64,000 nucleotides of DNA from Ambrosia x helenae (lineage: Eukaryota > Streptophyta > Magnoliopsida > Asterales > Asteraceae): the NCBI GenBank assembly GCA_030844895.1, contig CM061228.1, positions 34,720,626 to 34,784,625 on the forward strand. Reading direction: 5' to 3'. Within the stretch, counting starts at the first letter, position 1. Every line of letters begins with the position of its first letter. The position numbers and the translations under genes were made by a program. Of the stretch, positions 21,522-34,186 are shown in pieces. The notes under the pieces are model-generated. The model was not told the origin of the DNA and ran no database searches. It worked only from the letters and a program-made list of their open reading frames with translations.

Positions 21522-21714
21522 TAGGGATGAGCAAATGGTACCGGTACCGAATCAATTTCGGTACCGGTTCGGTACGGGACCGGTATTTACCGATTTTTAT
21601 GACCAAATACCGGTATTGTATTGGTTGTTTTCGGTACCGGTACTGGTACTCATATTTTTGGAATTTCGGTACCGGTACCGGTTCGATATCGGATTGGTAC
21701 CGTGCTCATCCCTA
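21522..21714. mobile_element. hAT-type MITE, GGTACCGGTACCG-rich
   Basis: Perfect 12-bp terminal inverted repeats TAGGGATGAGCA (21522-21533) and TGCTCATCCCTA (21703-21714), flanked by the 8-bp duplication ACCATGAA (21514-21521 and 21715-21722). An 8-bp duplication and a YARNG-type terminus define hAT. The 193-bp body is nearly all permutations of GGTACCG and CGGTATTT, so it could fold strongly. Open frames across it are artefacts. It is inserted in element B. Confidence 0.92.
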
Positions 21715-21879
21715 ACCATGAATGACGCTACGGGTATCAAGCTGCTAAGAGGGTACAGGATAACGTATGATCAATGACAAATGGCCTGCAAGATAAAATA
21801 AAATAAGCAACAATAATGGTCTACCCCAGACTTCAAATTTTGGTATAAATTTTAAGTGTAGAACTGGAGAAAAAGGCAA

Positions 21880-23110
21880 AAGAAACTAGTACTCCCCTGA
21901 TAACGACGAATCCTCTCGTGTGTGAGCGAAACCTACATACTCCAAATAGAGACGTCGAAATGGCGGCTCCAAAATATCAAGCTGTCCCTGACCTGTCCTA
22001 AAATAACTAGAAAAGAAAAATGAAAGTAACAACGATAAATAAAAGCTAAATCTTAAGATAGATACTGGTGTCGAAGCATCAGCGGGTGGAACGTGTCCAG
22101 GCATGCACCAAGCATGCAAATGTATAAACATACAATAATCCAACAACCATAAACAATAGAAAAATGAAAAGAGAAGAAAAATAGTGTATCATGTCAACAA
22201 ACCATCAGTCATAATAGACCTACAGAGAGAGATAAAATCAAACTGAACGGCTGCGGCGGGAGCGGTGGCTGGAGCGGGACCCAGAGGTAGAGCAGTGCAG
22301 GAGGTCATGTGCCTAGAGAAATCCTCCCAGAATGACCGGAACTCAGCAATGAGGGTGTCGAGTCTATCCATGATGATGCGGAACATACCTCCTCGCTGCT
22401 GTCGGTCGGTCCTGCTGACTGGCGGTGGTCCTGCCTGGGGTCGGGAGCTCTAGCGTCTGGAGATCTGTCATCGGGCTGCAGCTGCTGACGACTCTGGTCT
22501 CCTGGCGGTAGCTGCCGATGAAGACTCTGCCCAGCCGGTCTCATCCGGTTCCCTCTCATTCACACCCCCAGTACTGTCCTTCCTGGCCCCCAGTGTACTA
22601 GCAATAATCATATGAATCCATCTGTGGAGCGGGTCAGGAAAACTGGATCTCTTGTGCTTTCTGGGGTCCAAGACGACCTAAGAGATGGTGTCCCAGAAAT
22701 CCTTTGGCTGCACATCATTGGGCCACTAGAAAAGACTGACCGTGAATACCGGCTCGGTAGTCTCCCGCTGCCCAATCGTACCCCAAAATCAGCCAAAGTC
22801 AAACAATACCAATTTCTTGCCATCCTAAACCCAATGCATGATGAAGAGATCCTGTCATTTCCAGTGGTAAGGGGAGTGTAAAAAAATGAGGCTAGGAACT
22901 CGAGAGTGAGCTCCCTATAAACCGTCTCCCTAATATGGAAGAATCTGTGCCACTAGTGGGACAACATGTTATAAAATCGGGGTTCAAGCTCCACCTTCTT
23001 AAAAGCCTCATAGTCCACTGGAAAATAAGGCACCAACTGTCTCCCCTCAAATACAAGTCGCTTCCTTTGGGCATTTCGATCAGTCCCATGCATGTTAAAG
23101 TATACCTATG
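21880..23110 (-). pseudogene. Element B: ATHILA ORF1-like pseudogene
   Basis: Minus-strand fragments in three phases together resemble the ATHILA ORF-1 family (a plant retrotransposon protein of uncertain role). Recognisable pieces are MARNWYCLTLADFGVRLG near 22823, DPLHRWIHMIIASTLGARKD with STGGVNERE near 22560-22650, and LIAEFRSFWEDFSRHM near 22340. Shifts of frame occur between them, for example between the LADFGVRLG and DPLHRW pieces. The C-terminal part is Ala/Pro/Arg-rich. At least two frameshifts and several stops make it non-functional. The order fits an ORF following the 5' leader of B. Confidence 0.65.
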
Positions 23111-24582
23111 GGTGAACTCCGTCTGTTATATGTCCCTCAGGCTCAAAGGTGTAAGTCTCTGGTAGACCCATAGGAGCAGACTCTCCTGGCAGGTGAGAAT
23201 GGTAGAAATCAGATTAAACTGATGGTGATCGCTCGGCTGGCCTTTTCATTCTGGGCATAAGCTGCAAAATACAACAGAATCGGTTCAGCTTTAAAACTTA
23301 AAAATTTTCTGCAGAAAATAATTAGTCTGGGTTCAGTGGCTGCATGCCCATGCTCAGGTAAGGAGCATGGCCGTGCGGCTCAGTCTGCAGTCCGGGTTTC
23401 AACTGGTTCAACTGTTTAAATTGGGTTTTCTCTTAAAACACCCTAAAACTGATTTTAAATTGTAAAAAATAGGTTAAATTTTAAAACATAAAAACTTCTC
23501 GTGCTTTAACTGATAAGCACGCCCCTGCACACAAAGGTGCACGGCCGTGGTTGGTCTGTTAGGTCAAACTGGTTAAGCGGAAAATTTTTATCGGTTTTCT
23601 AGTCAAGCATGCCCCTGCACACTGCTGTGCACGGTCGTGCTCGTGACTGATGCGATAGTTTTTTCAAACCCGTCAGTTTTCCTGAAAAAAAATTTCTCAA
23701 GATTCTTCAAAAATTTCAACCACATTACAATCCTAGTGCTACCCTAATCATTTTCCTACAGTTTCATGCAAAGATTCGCGCCACAAACACTAGAAACCTA
23801 TGATTTTCATCAAGAACCCAAACTACTCAAAAACTCAAGAATACGAATAGATCTGGACGTAAAACACTAAAAGATGTTAGGGTCAAGTATACATACCTTT
23901 TATGGAAGAATGAGGTCTGGAATGGAAGAAAATGGTGGAAAATGGCGGTTTTAGGTGGGTGGCGACGGTAGGGACGAGTTGGAGAAGATGGGAGTGAGTT
24001 GAAAATTCAAAAGAGACTTTTAAATACCCCCAAAAATCTGATCTGCACATCTGGTATGGGTGTGCCACCTAAGGTGGCACGGGCGTGCTCCTTAGCAAAA
24101 GTCCTGTTTTGGCGTTTTTCAATTAAGGGTCCGGTTTTAAAATTTTTAGTTGGATTTCTCCAAAGTAATTTTTTAAAACCCAATTTTAATTTTGAAAACA
24201 GTTTAAATGTTAAATTTCTGAAAAAACCTTCACCCGGCTCATTTTCCACATTCTTAATACTTACCTGGCGATCTTCAATGTATGACAAACCAACCTTTAA
24301 CGAAAATAAAGATGAAACAAAAACCTTCCAAAAAGAAAGTTGATGAAATTGGTGGTCTCGGCTTCCTTCACGGCAATTCTCCAAGGTGGCCAATCCGGAA
24401 GTAAGCATGCAAGGAAAAACTAAAAACAACCGCAATCATGGAAAATAAAGCAGAAATAAAAATGGAAAAGCAAAATAAAGAAGACCGAAAATAAAAAGAA
24501 AAATAAAGTGAAAAAGAAAATGACAAAGAAAAAATAAACCGATCAATCAAGTGACTAGGGTCTTTCTTTGGAAACCATTATG
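23111..24582 (-). other. Element B: leader with recurrent GCACGGCCGTG hairpins
   Basis: No conserved coding frame. Four GC-rich hairpin-prone segments stand out: about 23346-23392, 23518-23556 (CCTGCACAC...GTGCACGGCCGTG), 23608-23644 (CCTGCACACTGCTGTGCACG) and 24059-24093 (GTGCCACCTAAGGTGGCACG). Each pairs TGCAC/GTGCA-type arms next to a CGKCCGTGC or GGGCGTGC tail. The same vocabulary occurs in both LTRs of B. Confidence 0.55.
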
Positions 24583-24600
24583 TCCCCGACAACGGCGCAA
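24583..24600 (-). other. Element B: primer binding site
   Basis: Minus-strand TTGCGCCGTTGTCGGGGA, a variant of the Athila tRNA-Asp PBS, six bases from the LTR end at 24607. Confidence 0.75.
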
Positions 24601-24606
24601 AAAATT

Positions 24607-26286
24607 TGGTGCGTTTGGTTTAACAACTTAAAAAGATGTCATTTCCCCGGTGCACAACCCCGCCAGGTCCTCGCATATAGCAGGCTCCTCAAACCGCGGT
24701 CAAGTCTCTGGTCCTCGAACTTATCCTCTTCTTGAATTGGAGGCTTAACTTCCAACCTGGAACACCGTACACCTCCCTTAGCTCTCGCGTTTCGTACTGA
24801 AGGGTATCTCCTTAGGGTCAATCCCGGCAACCTCATATCCCCTAAATAGGTAAACGGTCATGAAGACCGAAGGATCTCTCTTACGGCTGTCTCAGGCGAC
24901 TCATACACCCATTGGCTAACGACGTTGTACTAACGAGAACTAGAAATAGAATCTTTAATTTATTTAACTTTTAGGTGACACTTTATTACTTGGTGATCAA
25001 TTAGATATAAAGTTGGTTTAAATGAATGATGACTTAATTACCAAACCCATAACCTCCCGAACTGGATGAAATCCTTGATAAGGGTGGCACATAATCCTAA
25101 AGGCGTGCAAGCCGAATATCACTAGTGCGCCCGTAGGGAAACCATCCTTTACCAAAAAGATCATTCAATTATCTGTTAAGTACCAAAAATGTGTTACTCA
25201 GACCTGGTCCACATCAGAAGCTCGAAGGATCTGTCTCACTACCGGTTTCCTCGCCTTGTTCTAGCTCAAGGCCACGAGAAGCTAATTATACCTCTAGTCG
25301 ATTAATTAAGTTATATTTATTTAAGTCATTAAGTTAATCATCATTCAAACCTGTCACAAAGATAAACAAACAAAGATTAGAAGAAGATAACACAACAAGT
25401 AACTAAAAATAAACTACTACTAATAATATTAAAAGTCTTCAAATCAAAGCGGGTTCGCGAATAATGAAAAGATACAACCATAGAAAATAGTCAACACAAG
25501 AACATGGCTGCTCATAGACAAGCTCTCCATCTTCAAGTGATATATAGCTCTTATGATCCTCACGACCCTCAATGTTTATTCACATACTACTCTACGATCC
25601 CATGCTTGACCGAATTATTTAAGGTAGGACAAGGCCTAACCTTTATGGGTGCGGTAGGAGGGCCATTGGGCCTCCCAAGGGACCCCAAGATCTCTGCAAG
25701 ACTCCTGGAAGTCAACCCAGGAAGTGCTCAAGTCAAGGTGAAAAGGGATGATCAAATGGTGGGGGTTAGCTTGCTATTTATAGAGCTCCAGGGGTAGCAC
25801 GGGGGTGCATTGGATTGTCAAGGGCATGCTTGCTATCTTATGTACGTACTGTTGTTGCATGGCAGATGTTATCTGTCCTTTTTGTCCTTGGCACGGCGAT
25901 GCCTTCTTTTGTGGCATGGGCGTGCATGCCCTGCTGACCTTGATTTCTAGCTCTCCAAGTTTGCTGCCTTGTCCTCTTGCGTTCGGGGACTTCGTGCAAG
26001 TGAGCATGGGCGTGCTTGGTCAACCCTGGACTGATTTCAGTATTGTTTAAGTCCTGAGATTGTCTTCAAACATACAGTGAACTGGTTGGAAGTCTCGTAT
26101 CTTCAGGAATCTCCAGTTTTTGCTTCTTTTAACCCGGAAATCCTATGTTTCCGTCTTGGAGCTCCATTTTCCTGATAAATACAAATAGGAACGAATTAAG
26201 TATCAAATATTAATAATATAACCTTAATTGTATCCTATTATGAGACTGTTTATGCCCATTTTATATGTTAATTTTGTGAGTTATCA
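24607..26286 (-). repeat. Element B: 5' LTR
   Basis: 1680 bp; minus-strand ends TGATAACTCACAAAATTAAC and CAAACGCACCA, directly before the PBS. It is homologous to 10052-11560. Its outer end at 26286 meets element C gag sequence. GGGCGTGC-type motifs recur at about 25800-26010. Confidence 0.8.
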
Positions 26287-27166
26287 CTGACACCAAGGTT
26301 GACTATGAAAATTGGGTTGAGTCATGTAGGGGTTACCAAATGCTGCTTAACAAACAAACTGCATCAAATGTTAAGTTTGGCATAGGGTATAACCACACAG
26401 AATCACCTACTAATTTTACTTCCAAAACTGTTGATGATGGGAGTAAAATAGTTCAAAATCATACTTTTGATATGAAAGAATGCACATCTTTTCATCAGAA
26501 CATTCTCAAAAACACAAGTGAAAGTTCTGTAGAAGTTGAATCTGCTGACATTAAGTCATCAGTAGTTTCATCTACATTAGGAGTTGAGACCCTGAAAACT
26601 GATGATGACCTAATTCAAAATACTATAACTGTCAGGACTTTGCCTTCCAAAACTCCTGAAAATATAAAATTGAAAGGAAAGGCAAAACCATGTGAAGTAT
26701 GTGGTCTGTTTAACCACGTAACAGAATTTTGCAGATACCGAAAAGGAAATCATTACAACAAGAAGTTTTTACAACTGGTTGTGGGAAAACAAATAAAACA
26801 AGATTTTGAAAATACTTTCTATCCCAACAGACAACAACCAGGTAACACGTTTTCTCAAAAAAAGACTAAATCTCAACCAAAGCCTTTTTCTCAAAATTCT
26901 TCTTCAGTAGTTAGACCCAAACCATCAAAAATTTAACAAACTGGTGAGGTTAAAGATCTTATGAATATGGTCAAACTACTGATGACCAAAGTTGATGGTG
27001 GACCTCAAAAAGACTCCACCATTGAGCTCAAAGGCAAGTCCATGGCTAAAATGACATGGATTTCTAAAAATGGTCCCAACAAACTGCTACTCTTCCTATT
27101 CTCAAGAGTAAACCCTAAGCCAAAATGGCTTGGGTTCCTAAAACTGACAAATCTACTCATTGTGTA
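26287..27166 (+). pseudogene. Element C: gag C-terminal pseudogene
   Basis: It starts abruptly with YENWVESCRGYQMLLNKQ-type sequence (compare the matching part of E near 45410). The frame 26340-26936 contains CEVCGLFNHVTEFCRYRKGN, the CCHC-like knuckle of this family, and a Lys/Gln/Ser-rich tail. A stop at 26934 is followed by the in-phase or near-phase frame 26961-27166, ending at TGTGTAG on the gag/pol border. The capsid part is gone. Gag would assemble the particle; this copy is dead. Confidence 0.8.
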
Positions 27167-30100
27167 GAGGGTCTCCAGAGGTCTAAACAACATTTGGTAT
27201 GTAGATAGTGTAGGCTCAATGCACATGACAGGATGCAGGTACCTGATCAACAACTTTATAAGCCAAAGAGAAACATCTGTGTCTTTTGGGAACAATGCCA
27301 AGGGATATGTGCTAGGCTATGGCAATGTATCATTTGGTAAAGTGCGATTTGATAAGGTCAATCTGGTTGAAAACTTGGAGTACAACTTGCTGAGTGTATC
27401 TCAAATATGTGACAAAGGATATTCTTCCTTTTTCACCAAAACAGCATGCAAGATTATATCACCAGAAGGCCAGAAGTTGATAGAGAAGATCACAGAAGAT
27501 TATACCTTGTTAGTTGCCAGAAGATGTGGCAATGTCTATGCAGTGGACATTGAAAAGGACAAGGTATTGAATAACACTGCATGTTTCTTCTCAAAGGCAT
27601 CAACTTCAGAAACATACCTTTGGCATAGGAGACCTGACCAAAGGTATTTATGAACTTTAAAATCATAAATAAAGTCACTAAAATGGGCTTGGTCAGAGGT
27701 TTACCCTTGAAGGAATACTAGTGTAAAAAACAGTGTGTTTCATGTCTAAGGGAAAGCAGCATAAGTCCACATATAAGTCAATTGAAGAATAAAAAACAAT
27801 TGTATGTCTTAAACTACTCCATTTCGACTTATTTAGGCCAGTCAAAATCATGAGCCTTGGTAAGTAGAAGTACTACTTGGTCATCATTGATGACTACTTA
27901 AGATTCACATGGGTCTTCTTCTTATTTTCTAAGGATGAGGCAACTGATATTATTAAATTCTTCATTCTACAAGTAGAGAAAGTGTATTATCTCTCTATCA
28001 AAGTCATCAGAAGTGACAAGGGGACAGAATTCAAGAAAAAAAATCTGGATAAATTCTGCCTGTCTAAAGGGATTGTTAGACAGTTCAGCATTCCCAGAAC
28101 TCCTGAACAAAATGGTGTGGTAGAAAGGAATAATAGAACATTGATTGAAGCAGCAAGAACAATGTTAGCTGATTCAGGCTTATCTCTTTATTTATGGGCT
28201 GAAGCAGGCAACACAGCTTGTTATGTTCAAAATAGAGTCCTTGTAAACAAAATACATTCCAAGACTGCTTATGAAATTCTCCATAGCATCAAGCCGTTAA
28301 TCTCCTATTCAGTGCCTTTGGATGTCAATGCTTTATCCTGAATATCAAAGACTCTATTTCAAAATTGGCTGCAAAAGTTGATTCAAGTTACTTTCTTGGT
28401 TATTCTTCCACAAGAAAAGCGTATACAAGGTTTTCAATTCCAGAACCAATATAGTTGAAGAAACACTGAATGTCAAGTTCAATGAGTCAAAACACACACT
28501 CATTCCAGCACATCCTGCTGAACTCTTTGATCTTGACAGTTTTCATTTCGGACCTGAGAAGACTGTCATCACCTCATCTAAACCCACTTATTATGGTGAT
28601 CAAGGGTTTAATGATGGTCCTCCATCACGGACTCCAAATGCAATCAAATCAACTCCCAAAACATCAGAAGTTTCATAAACTTCTGATTCAACAAACCAAA
28701 CAACTACTGATTTACCACAAGCTTCTGATTCAGTTCCCAAAACTGTTGAAGCTGTACAAACAGCTGAATTAGACATCATTGACCTTAGTAGTTTGTTTAA
28801 AGAAGTTCAAGAGCCCACTCCCACAACACAAGATCTACAGTTGATTGAACACAAATATCATTCATTGGACAAAATCATGGGTGACATTGCTGCAGGGGTA
28901 CTTACAAGAAACCAGCTCTCTAACTTCTGCTTTTTCTCAATATTCATTTCACAGTTGGAACCAAAAAGTACCAGGAAGCCCTCAAAGATAACAATTGGGT
29001 TGAAGCTATGCATGATGAGTAGTTGCAATTCAAGAAACAACAGGTTTGGGAAATTTGTCCCTTGCCTCCTAACAAGCTACCAATTGGCACAAGATGGGTT
29101 TTCGGGAACAAAAAAGACAAGTCTGGTTTAATCATCAAGAACAAGGCAAGACTGGTGCTCCAAGGTTTCTGATAAGAAGAAGGAATTGGTTATGATGAAA
29201 CTTTTGGTCTAGTTGCAACGCTTGAAGCCATCAGGTTATTCTTGGCTTATGCTATTTCCAACAAAATTAAAGCTTTTCAAATGGATGTAAAGAGCGCATT
29301 TTTATATGGAAAAATAAAAGAGGAAGTGTATGTTTGTCAACCACCTGGGTTTGAGGATCCTGCTCATCTCAATTGGGTGTACAAACTTGACAAGACTCTA
29401 TATGGGCTAAAACAAGCTCCCAGAGCTTGGTATGATACACTTTCAACATTTCTACTAAAAAATCACTTCACAAGAGCCTCCATTGATAAAACTATTTTCA
29501 TTATACATGTTGGAAATCACATTCTCCTTGTTCAAATTTATATTGATGATATCATTTTTGGTTCAACCAATACAAAACTGATTGAAGAATTTAAGAAACT
29601 CATGTAATCTAAATTTGAGATTAGTACCATGGGAGAACTGCAGTACTTTCTAGGACTTCAGATAAAACAACAAGCAAATGGAACTTTCATACATCAATCT
29701 AAATATGTTAAAGAATTATTGAATAAACTTTCTTTACAAGACTGTAAATCATGTTCCACTCCCATGAGTCCAACCACACAAGTTAAACCAGATGATCAAG
29801 GAAAACACGTTGATCAAACCACCTATAGATGTATGATAGGTTCCCTTCTTTACCTAACTGCTTCAAGACCAGATATTATGTTTTCAACATGTGTTTGTGC
29901 TAGATATCAATCAGTGCCTGGGAATCACACCTTATGGTAGTCAAAAGAATTTTCAGATATCTGAAAGGAACACCTAATCTAGGAATTTGGTATCCTACTA
30001 TCAGCAGTACCAGATTGATAGCCTTTTTCAGATAGTGACAATGCAGGGTGTAAAATGTCAAGAAAATCAACATCTTGTGGATATCAATTCATTGGAAATT

Positions 30101-30481
30101 GTCTGGTGTCATGGCAATCAAAGAAGCAAACATCTGTGGCAACATCAGCTGCTAAAGCAAAGTATATTGCAGCTGCAAGCTGTACTTCACAGATACAATG
30201 GCTTCAAAATCAATTACTTGATTATGGAATCAAAGAAACCAAGACACCATTGCTCCTAGACAGTACCTCAGCCATTAGCATCATTCAAAACCCTGTTCAG
30301 TTTTCAAAGACAAAGCATATTGAAATCAGGTATCATTTCATCAGGGATTGCTATGAAAAAGAAGATTGAGGTCAAATATGTGTCAATAGCAAATCAGATT
30401 GCTGATATTTTCACAAAACCTCTTGACACAACAACCTTTCAGATGTTAGTATCCATGCTTGAGATGCTAAATTTGGAGTAA
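27167..30481 (+). pseudogene. Element C: pol pseudogene (PR-IN-RT-RNase H)
   Basis: Order follows copia. Protease is at WYVDSVGSMHMTG (the catalytic D-S-G is changed to D-S-V). The GAG-pre-integrase LWHRR stretch is broken by a frameshift near 27640. Integrase includes TPEQNGVVERNNRTL near 28095. RT includes FQMDVKSAFLYGKIKEEVY, LYGLKQAPRAWYDTL and YIDDIIFGSTN near 29545. RNase H includes SWQSKKQTSVATSAAKAKYI near 30110. It ends LEMLNLE near 30475. At least a dozen stops and frameshifts separate the open pieces 27219-27653, 27877-28341, 28793-29131, 29242-29607, 29629-29940 and 30055-30369. Non-functional. Confidence 0.88.
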
Positions 30482-30756
30482 TTTTTGTAAGTGTTTTCAT
30501 TTTTCTGCACATATTTCACTTTCACTTATTTTTGTTACGCATCTGTCACAAAACCTCTAATGACCAAGAAGAGAGCAACTACTGATGTCCAAAACATTAG
30601 TATGGGAAAATTTCCTGAAAAGAGAAACTGCTGATGATAATAAAATCTTCAGAAGTTAAATTGGATATTTTCAAAACAAAAACTCATCAGTTGTTCAAAA
30701 CTATTGAAGAGTAAATAGGGAACTACTGATGAACAAAAGGCTACTTCACAAAAGAT
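30482..30756 (+). other. Element C: pol-ORF3 spacer rich in CTACTGATGA motifs
   Basis: Non-coding spacer of about 275 bp. It contains CAACTACTGATG, AACTGCTGATGATA, CTTCAGAAGTTA, CTCATCAGTTGTT and AACTACTGATGAAC. This matches in kind the spacer of D at 51776-52265. Confidence 0.7.
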
Positions 30757-33700
30757 GCAGCCTGGTCCCAATATGATGAAATCATTGAGTTGGTCGTAAA
30801 ATCACAATTTTACACGGCGTTCACCATTGACCCACCAATCCACACTAAAACTCTTAATGAGTTTTGGGCAAATGCTGAGACTGTTACCGTGAATGGTAAA
30901 GTCATTTCCCTGAAGACGTCGATCAAAGGGAAAGTGATGCCAATCACACCACAAACCCTGGGAATCAGACTAGGTTTGAATGATGCTGAAGCCCCAGAAC
31001 AAATTCCCAGTGGAACCATTCATTTAACCATGACTGAGTGTGGTTACCAAGGTACTCTATCACATGCTAAAATTTATAAGAAATTTTTTGATCCAAAATA
31101 CAAACTTTTGTTTCATTACATAATCATGTGTTTCTTTCCAAAAGCTGGATTATATGATCAGATGCCCTCAAATTTACAACCCATTTTCCATTCCATTGTG
31201 AATGAAACTACATACAGGGCATCATCATATTTCTTTAATGAGTTGGTGTTGCATCACGAAAATGATAAAAAGAAATTTTTGTTGTATCCAAGGTTCATCA
31301 TGCAATGTATTATTAAAGAACTTGGAGAAGAGGTACTTATGGGTAAAACAATTGTTTTAAACCCTTTAACCTCACAAGTATTCTCTAGGCATAACAAACC
31401 GGCTACCCTGCCAGAAGATGACCAAGGGGAACAAGCCACAGTCCCCAAAGAGCCCGCATCTTCCAAACCCACTCCTAAAAAGCCTAAACAACCAAAACAA
31501 CAAAAATCTAAACCCACCAACCCTAAAAGAAAGGCAGTTCAGGAGGTTGAGATGCCTGAAACTGCTGATGTGCAATCTACACTTCCAAAAGATGCGACGA
31601 AAACTTCCTGTCAGTCTCATCCATCTCCAACCCCCAAAAGAGCAAAAATTTCTATTCAGTTTTCAAAAAAGAAACACAAAAATACCATAACTACTGACCC
31701 TGCTTTTGAAACTACTGAAACCTTTCCTTCTACTGAACCAGAAGTTTCACATCAAACAGTAGAAATTGCTCAATTTCTCTCTAGGCTGAAACAAAACATC
31801 CCATAAGAAAATGTCAATCTCCAATCACCACATAAAACAGGGGATAAAACAAGATATATGGATATTGATGATGATGTTATTAGCCTTATCTCAAGAGATG
31901 AGGAGGAACTAAGGATTCTAAGCCTAAACTTAGAGTCTTTAGGTACATTTGAGGTTGCTAGTACTCCTATACCACCCAGTGGTGGATTTAAGGACAGTAG
32001 TAACACAGATAAGACCTCACATGTGGCAACTACTGATGAAGGCCTTGTGCCTGAGGCAGGAAAACCCCAGTACCAAGAAAAAGGGGTTCATGAGACAACT
32101 AGGTTGGGCCTAGCTCATGATATAACTGATGACTTCATCATTGATGATGTTGTTAGGGATTCAGATGATTCCATTAATTTGAATGATGATTCAAAGTTCA
32201 AGGAATTGACGGCTGGTTCTGAAGGTCCTGACTATGATGTATCCAAACTCAAAGAGTTGGTTACAAATGGGCAGATTAAAGACCACTTAAACCCACATTC
32301 CCCAAAAGTGACATCCCTTTTCTTCACTGAGGATCACCCAAAAACACACCCTTCACAACAAAAACAGCCTACCCAACCATCTTCATCTGCTGCCACAAGC
32401 ATAGACATTAACCATCTATGTAGCCCAGCAGGACCTTTATACCAAATGGTTCACCAACTCCTTTCTACCGATCTCCAAACCTTCATAACAACCATGGAAC
32501 TCAAAAACAAAACCCATTTGGAGATGATAAAAAATTCCATAGATCATAAACTAGGAGAGGTATCTATAAAAGTTAAAGATAATAGAATACAGCTCGAATA
32601 TCTATTTGGTGTTGCCCCACCTATACCATGGTTTCCAGAGGTTGATAAAGCCAAAAGGGGGGGGGGGAGATAGAGAAGGTACCTGAGAAGATTGACCTTG
32701 AACAGTCCAAGAAAGCTCGTGAAGTCCAGGCCTTAAAAGAAGGCAAGAAAAGGCCTTAAAAGAAAGACAAATGTACCAAGAAACTCAAGAACGACTTCTT
32801 AGAGAACAAGCTCAAAAATCTACCAAAGACAAAGAACCAACTGCTGGTGAGGTTTTACAAAGTACTGAAGATAATCCTTCAGTAGTTTCTACTGAGAAAC
32901 ACCCATCAGTAGTTGCAACTCAACCTAAAACACAAACATCTGCTCCACCATTCTCCAAAATCATAAACACAACCTACCCCTTCTAAACCTTCAGTTGTTT
33001 AAACCCTGAACCCATTGCCTTCAGTTCAGAGGAACTAGAAAAAATCCTATTGCTAAAAAAGAAACAGGCTAAGGAAGATGAGATCTAGGAGAAGGTAGAT
33101 GAAATGGAAGGTGTGAGCTATGAAGACAAGTTAAAAATCTGGGAAGAACAAGTCAATGAGCTAAAGAGCTGAAGAAGAACAACTGCTAATTGCTGAAAAT
33201 GACAAGAGACAACAAATGATGAATTATATTGTCAAGAACAGCAAGTCAAAGAAACAGTCTCTCAAGGGTCTCTCAACTGCTAAACTGGAACATAGAGCAA
33301 GACTCATCTGAGAAAGACAAAATGCTGAGAATGAGAAGAAATTGAAGAGAGCCCATATGATTGAAGAATTGGCAGCAAATGATTATGGCACAAAGGCTCA
33401 GCTTTCAAAAAGGAAAGAAGTTACCTTGAATGAAACATCTAAGAAATTCAAAGCCTTACAGAAGTGTAACCCAGAGAAATTCTTACCATTAGAAGTTTCA
33501 TAAACTTCTGATTCTGGAAGAAAGAAGCCTGCTGCCAAGACAAAGAAAGGATCAAAGGAACACATAAAAACAGACTTCAAAATGGTTTTGATTGAAGGCA
33601 ACACCATTGTTGAAGATAATTTCATTATTGAAGAGAAGCCTCTCCTCACACAAGATAGGGATCCAACCACCATTGCATATCAACTGAAGCAAACCATAAA

Positions 33701-34145
33701 AAATCAAAAGCAGACCAAGGTAGTTACTTAACATCACATTCCTGTTTCTAGTAATATACCTGGTATTGCACTAGTTGAACAAAAAAGGAGATCAAATCTA
33801 ATCACAAATGAAGTAGAAAACCTACCAACATCAGACCTGTCTTCAAACAAACAGATAGTACCATATGATGATAACGTTGTCAACTCCAAATCACCAATTG
33901 TCAAGTGGTACTTCACCCACAAGTCCAATTCCATTGTTCTGGAAAGAAAAGATTTCACTTCAAAGGTCCTACATCACAAAGCTAAATTGGATAAACTATC
34001 AGATAAAGATCTTCTAGCCATTCAGTACATACAACCAGACCAAGGACCAATCCTTACAGAACAACAAGTCAGAGAACTCAAATATGCAATGATCAAAGAA
34101 ATTTGGAGAATTCTTGACTGTAGGAAAAGAGGATCTTATAAATAA
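30757..34145 (+). pseudogene. Element C: decayed third ORF (homologue of D ORF3)
   Basis: Open pieces 30790-31806, 31858-32673, 32771-32986 and later frames align in order with the 1166-codon ORF3 of D. Similarity starts at AWSQYDEIIELVVKSQF upstream of the first Met. The N-terminal block carries FWANAETVTVNGKVISL, MTECGYQGTLSHAK and FLLYPRFIMQCIIKELGEE. The P/K-rich KKPKQPKQQKSK linker follows, then acidic low complexity, then coiled-coil parts and the C-terminal KEIWRILD. Stops, frameshifts and a G run of 10 (about 32658-32667) break it. The N-terminal block is the best preserved part. Function unknown; usually described as envelope-like in this lineage. Confidence 0.8.
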
Positions 34146-34186
34146 AGATAGACAAAGGTTTTGGCTTCATCAATCCAAGGGGAGAT

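Larger units (their letters stand above)
10007..26286 (-). mobile_element. Element B: non-autonomous Athila-like retrotransposon with nested inserts
   Basis: Minus-strand element defined by two homologous LTRs (about 10007-11560 and 24607-26286), a PBS beside the right one and a PPT beside the left one. The span is about 16.3 kb, of which 8.2 kb is the inserted element I. No protease, RT or integrase is present. The internal part has an ATHILA ORF1-like pseudogene and a second, unrecognised reading frame. The two LTRs differ at many sites, so the insertion is old. The right edge abuts element C gag sequence, suggesting B landed in C. The left edge is damaged by A, so the target duplication cannot be checked. 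Confidence 0.75.

Noticed and set aside
21457..21777. 106-codon frame rich in R-Y-R and G-T-G
   Set aside because: It reads through the GGTACCG-rich hAT MITE and its flanks; no independent gene evidence.
24007..24435. 142-codon minus-strand frame in the leader of B as a gene
   Set aside because: No domain or homology I can recognise; it lies between PBS and ORF1-like pseudogene and overlaps an equally long frame on the other strand.
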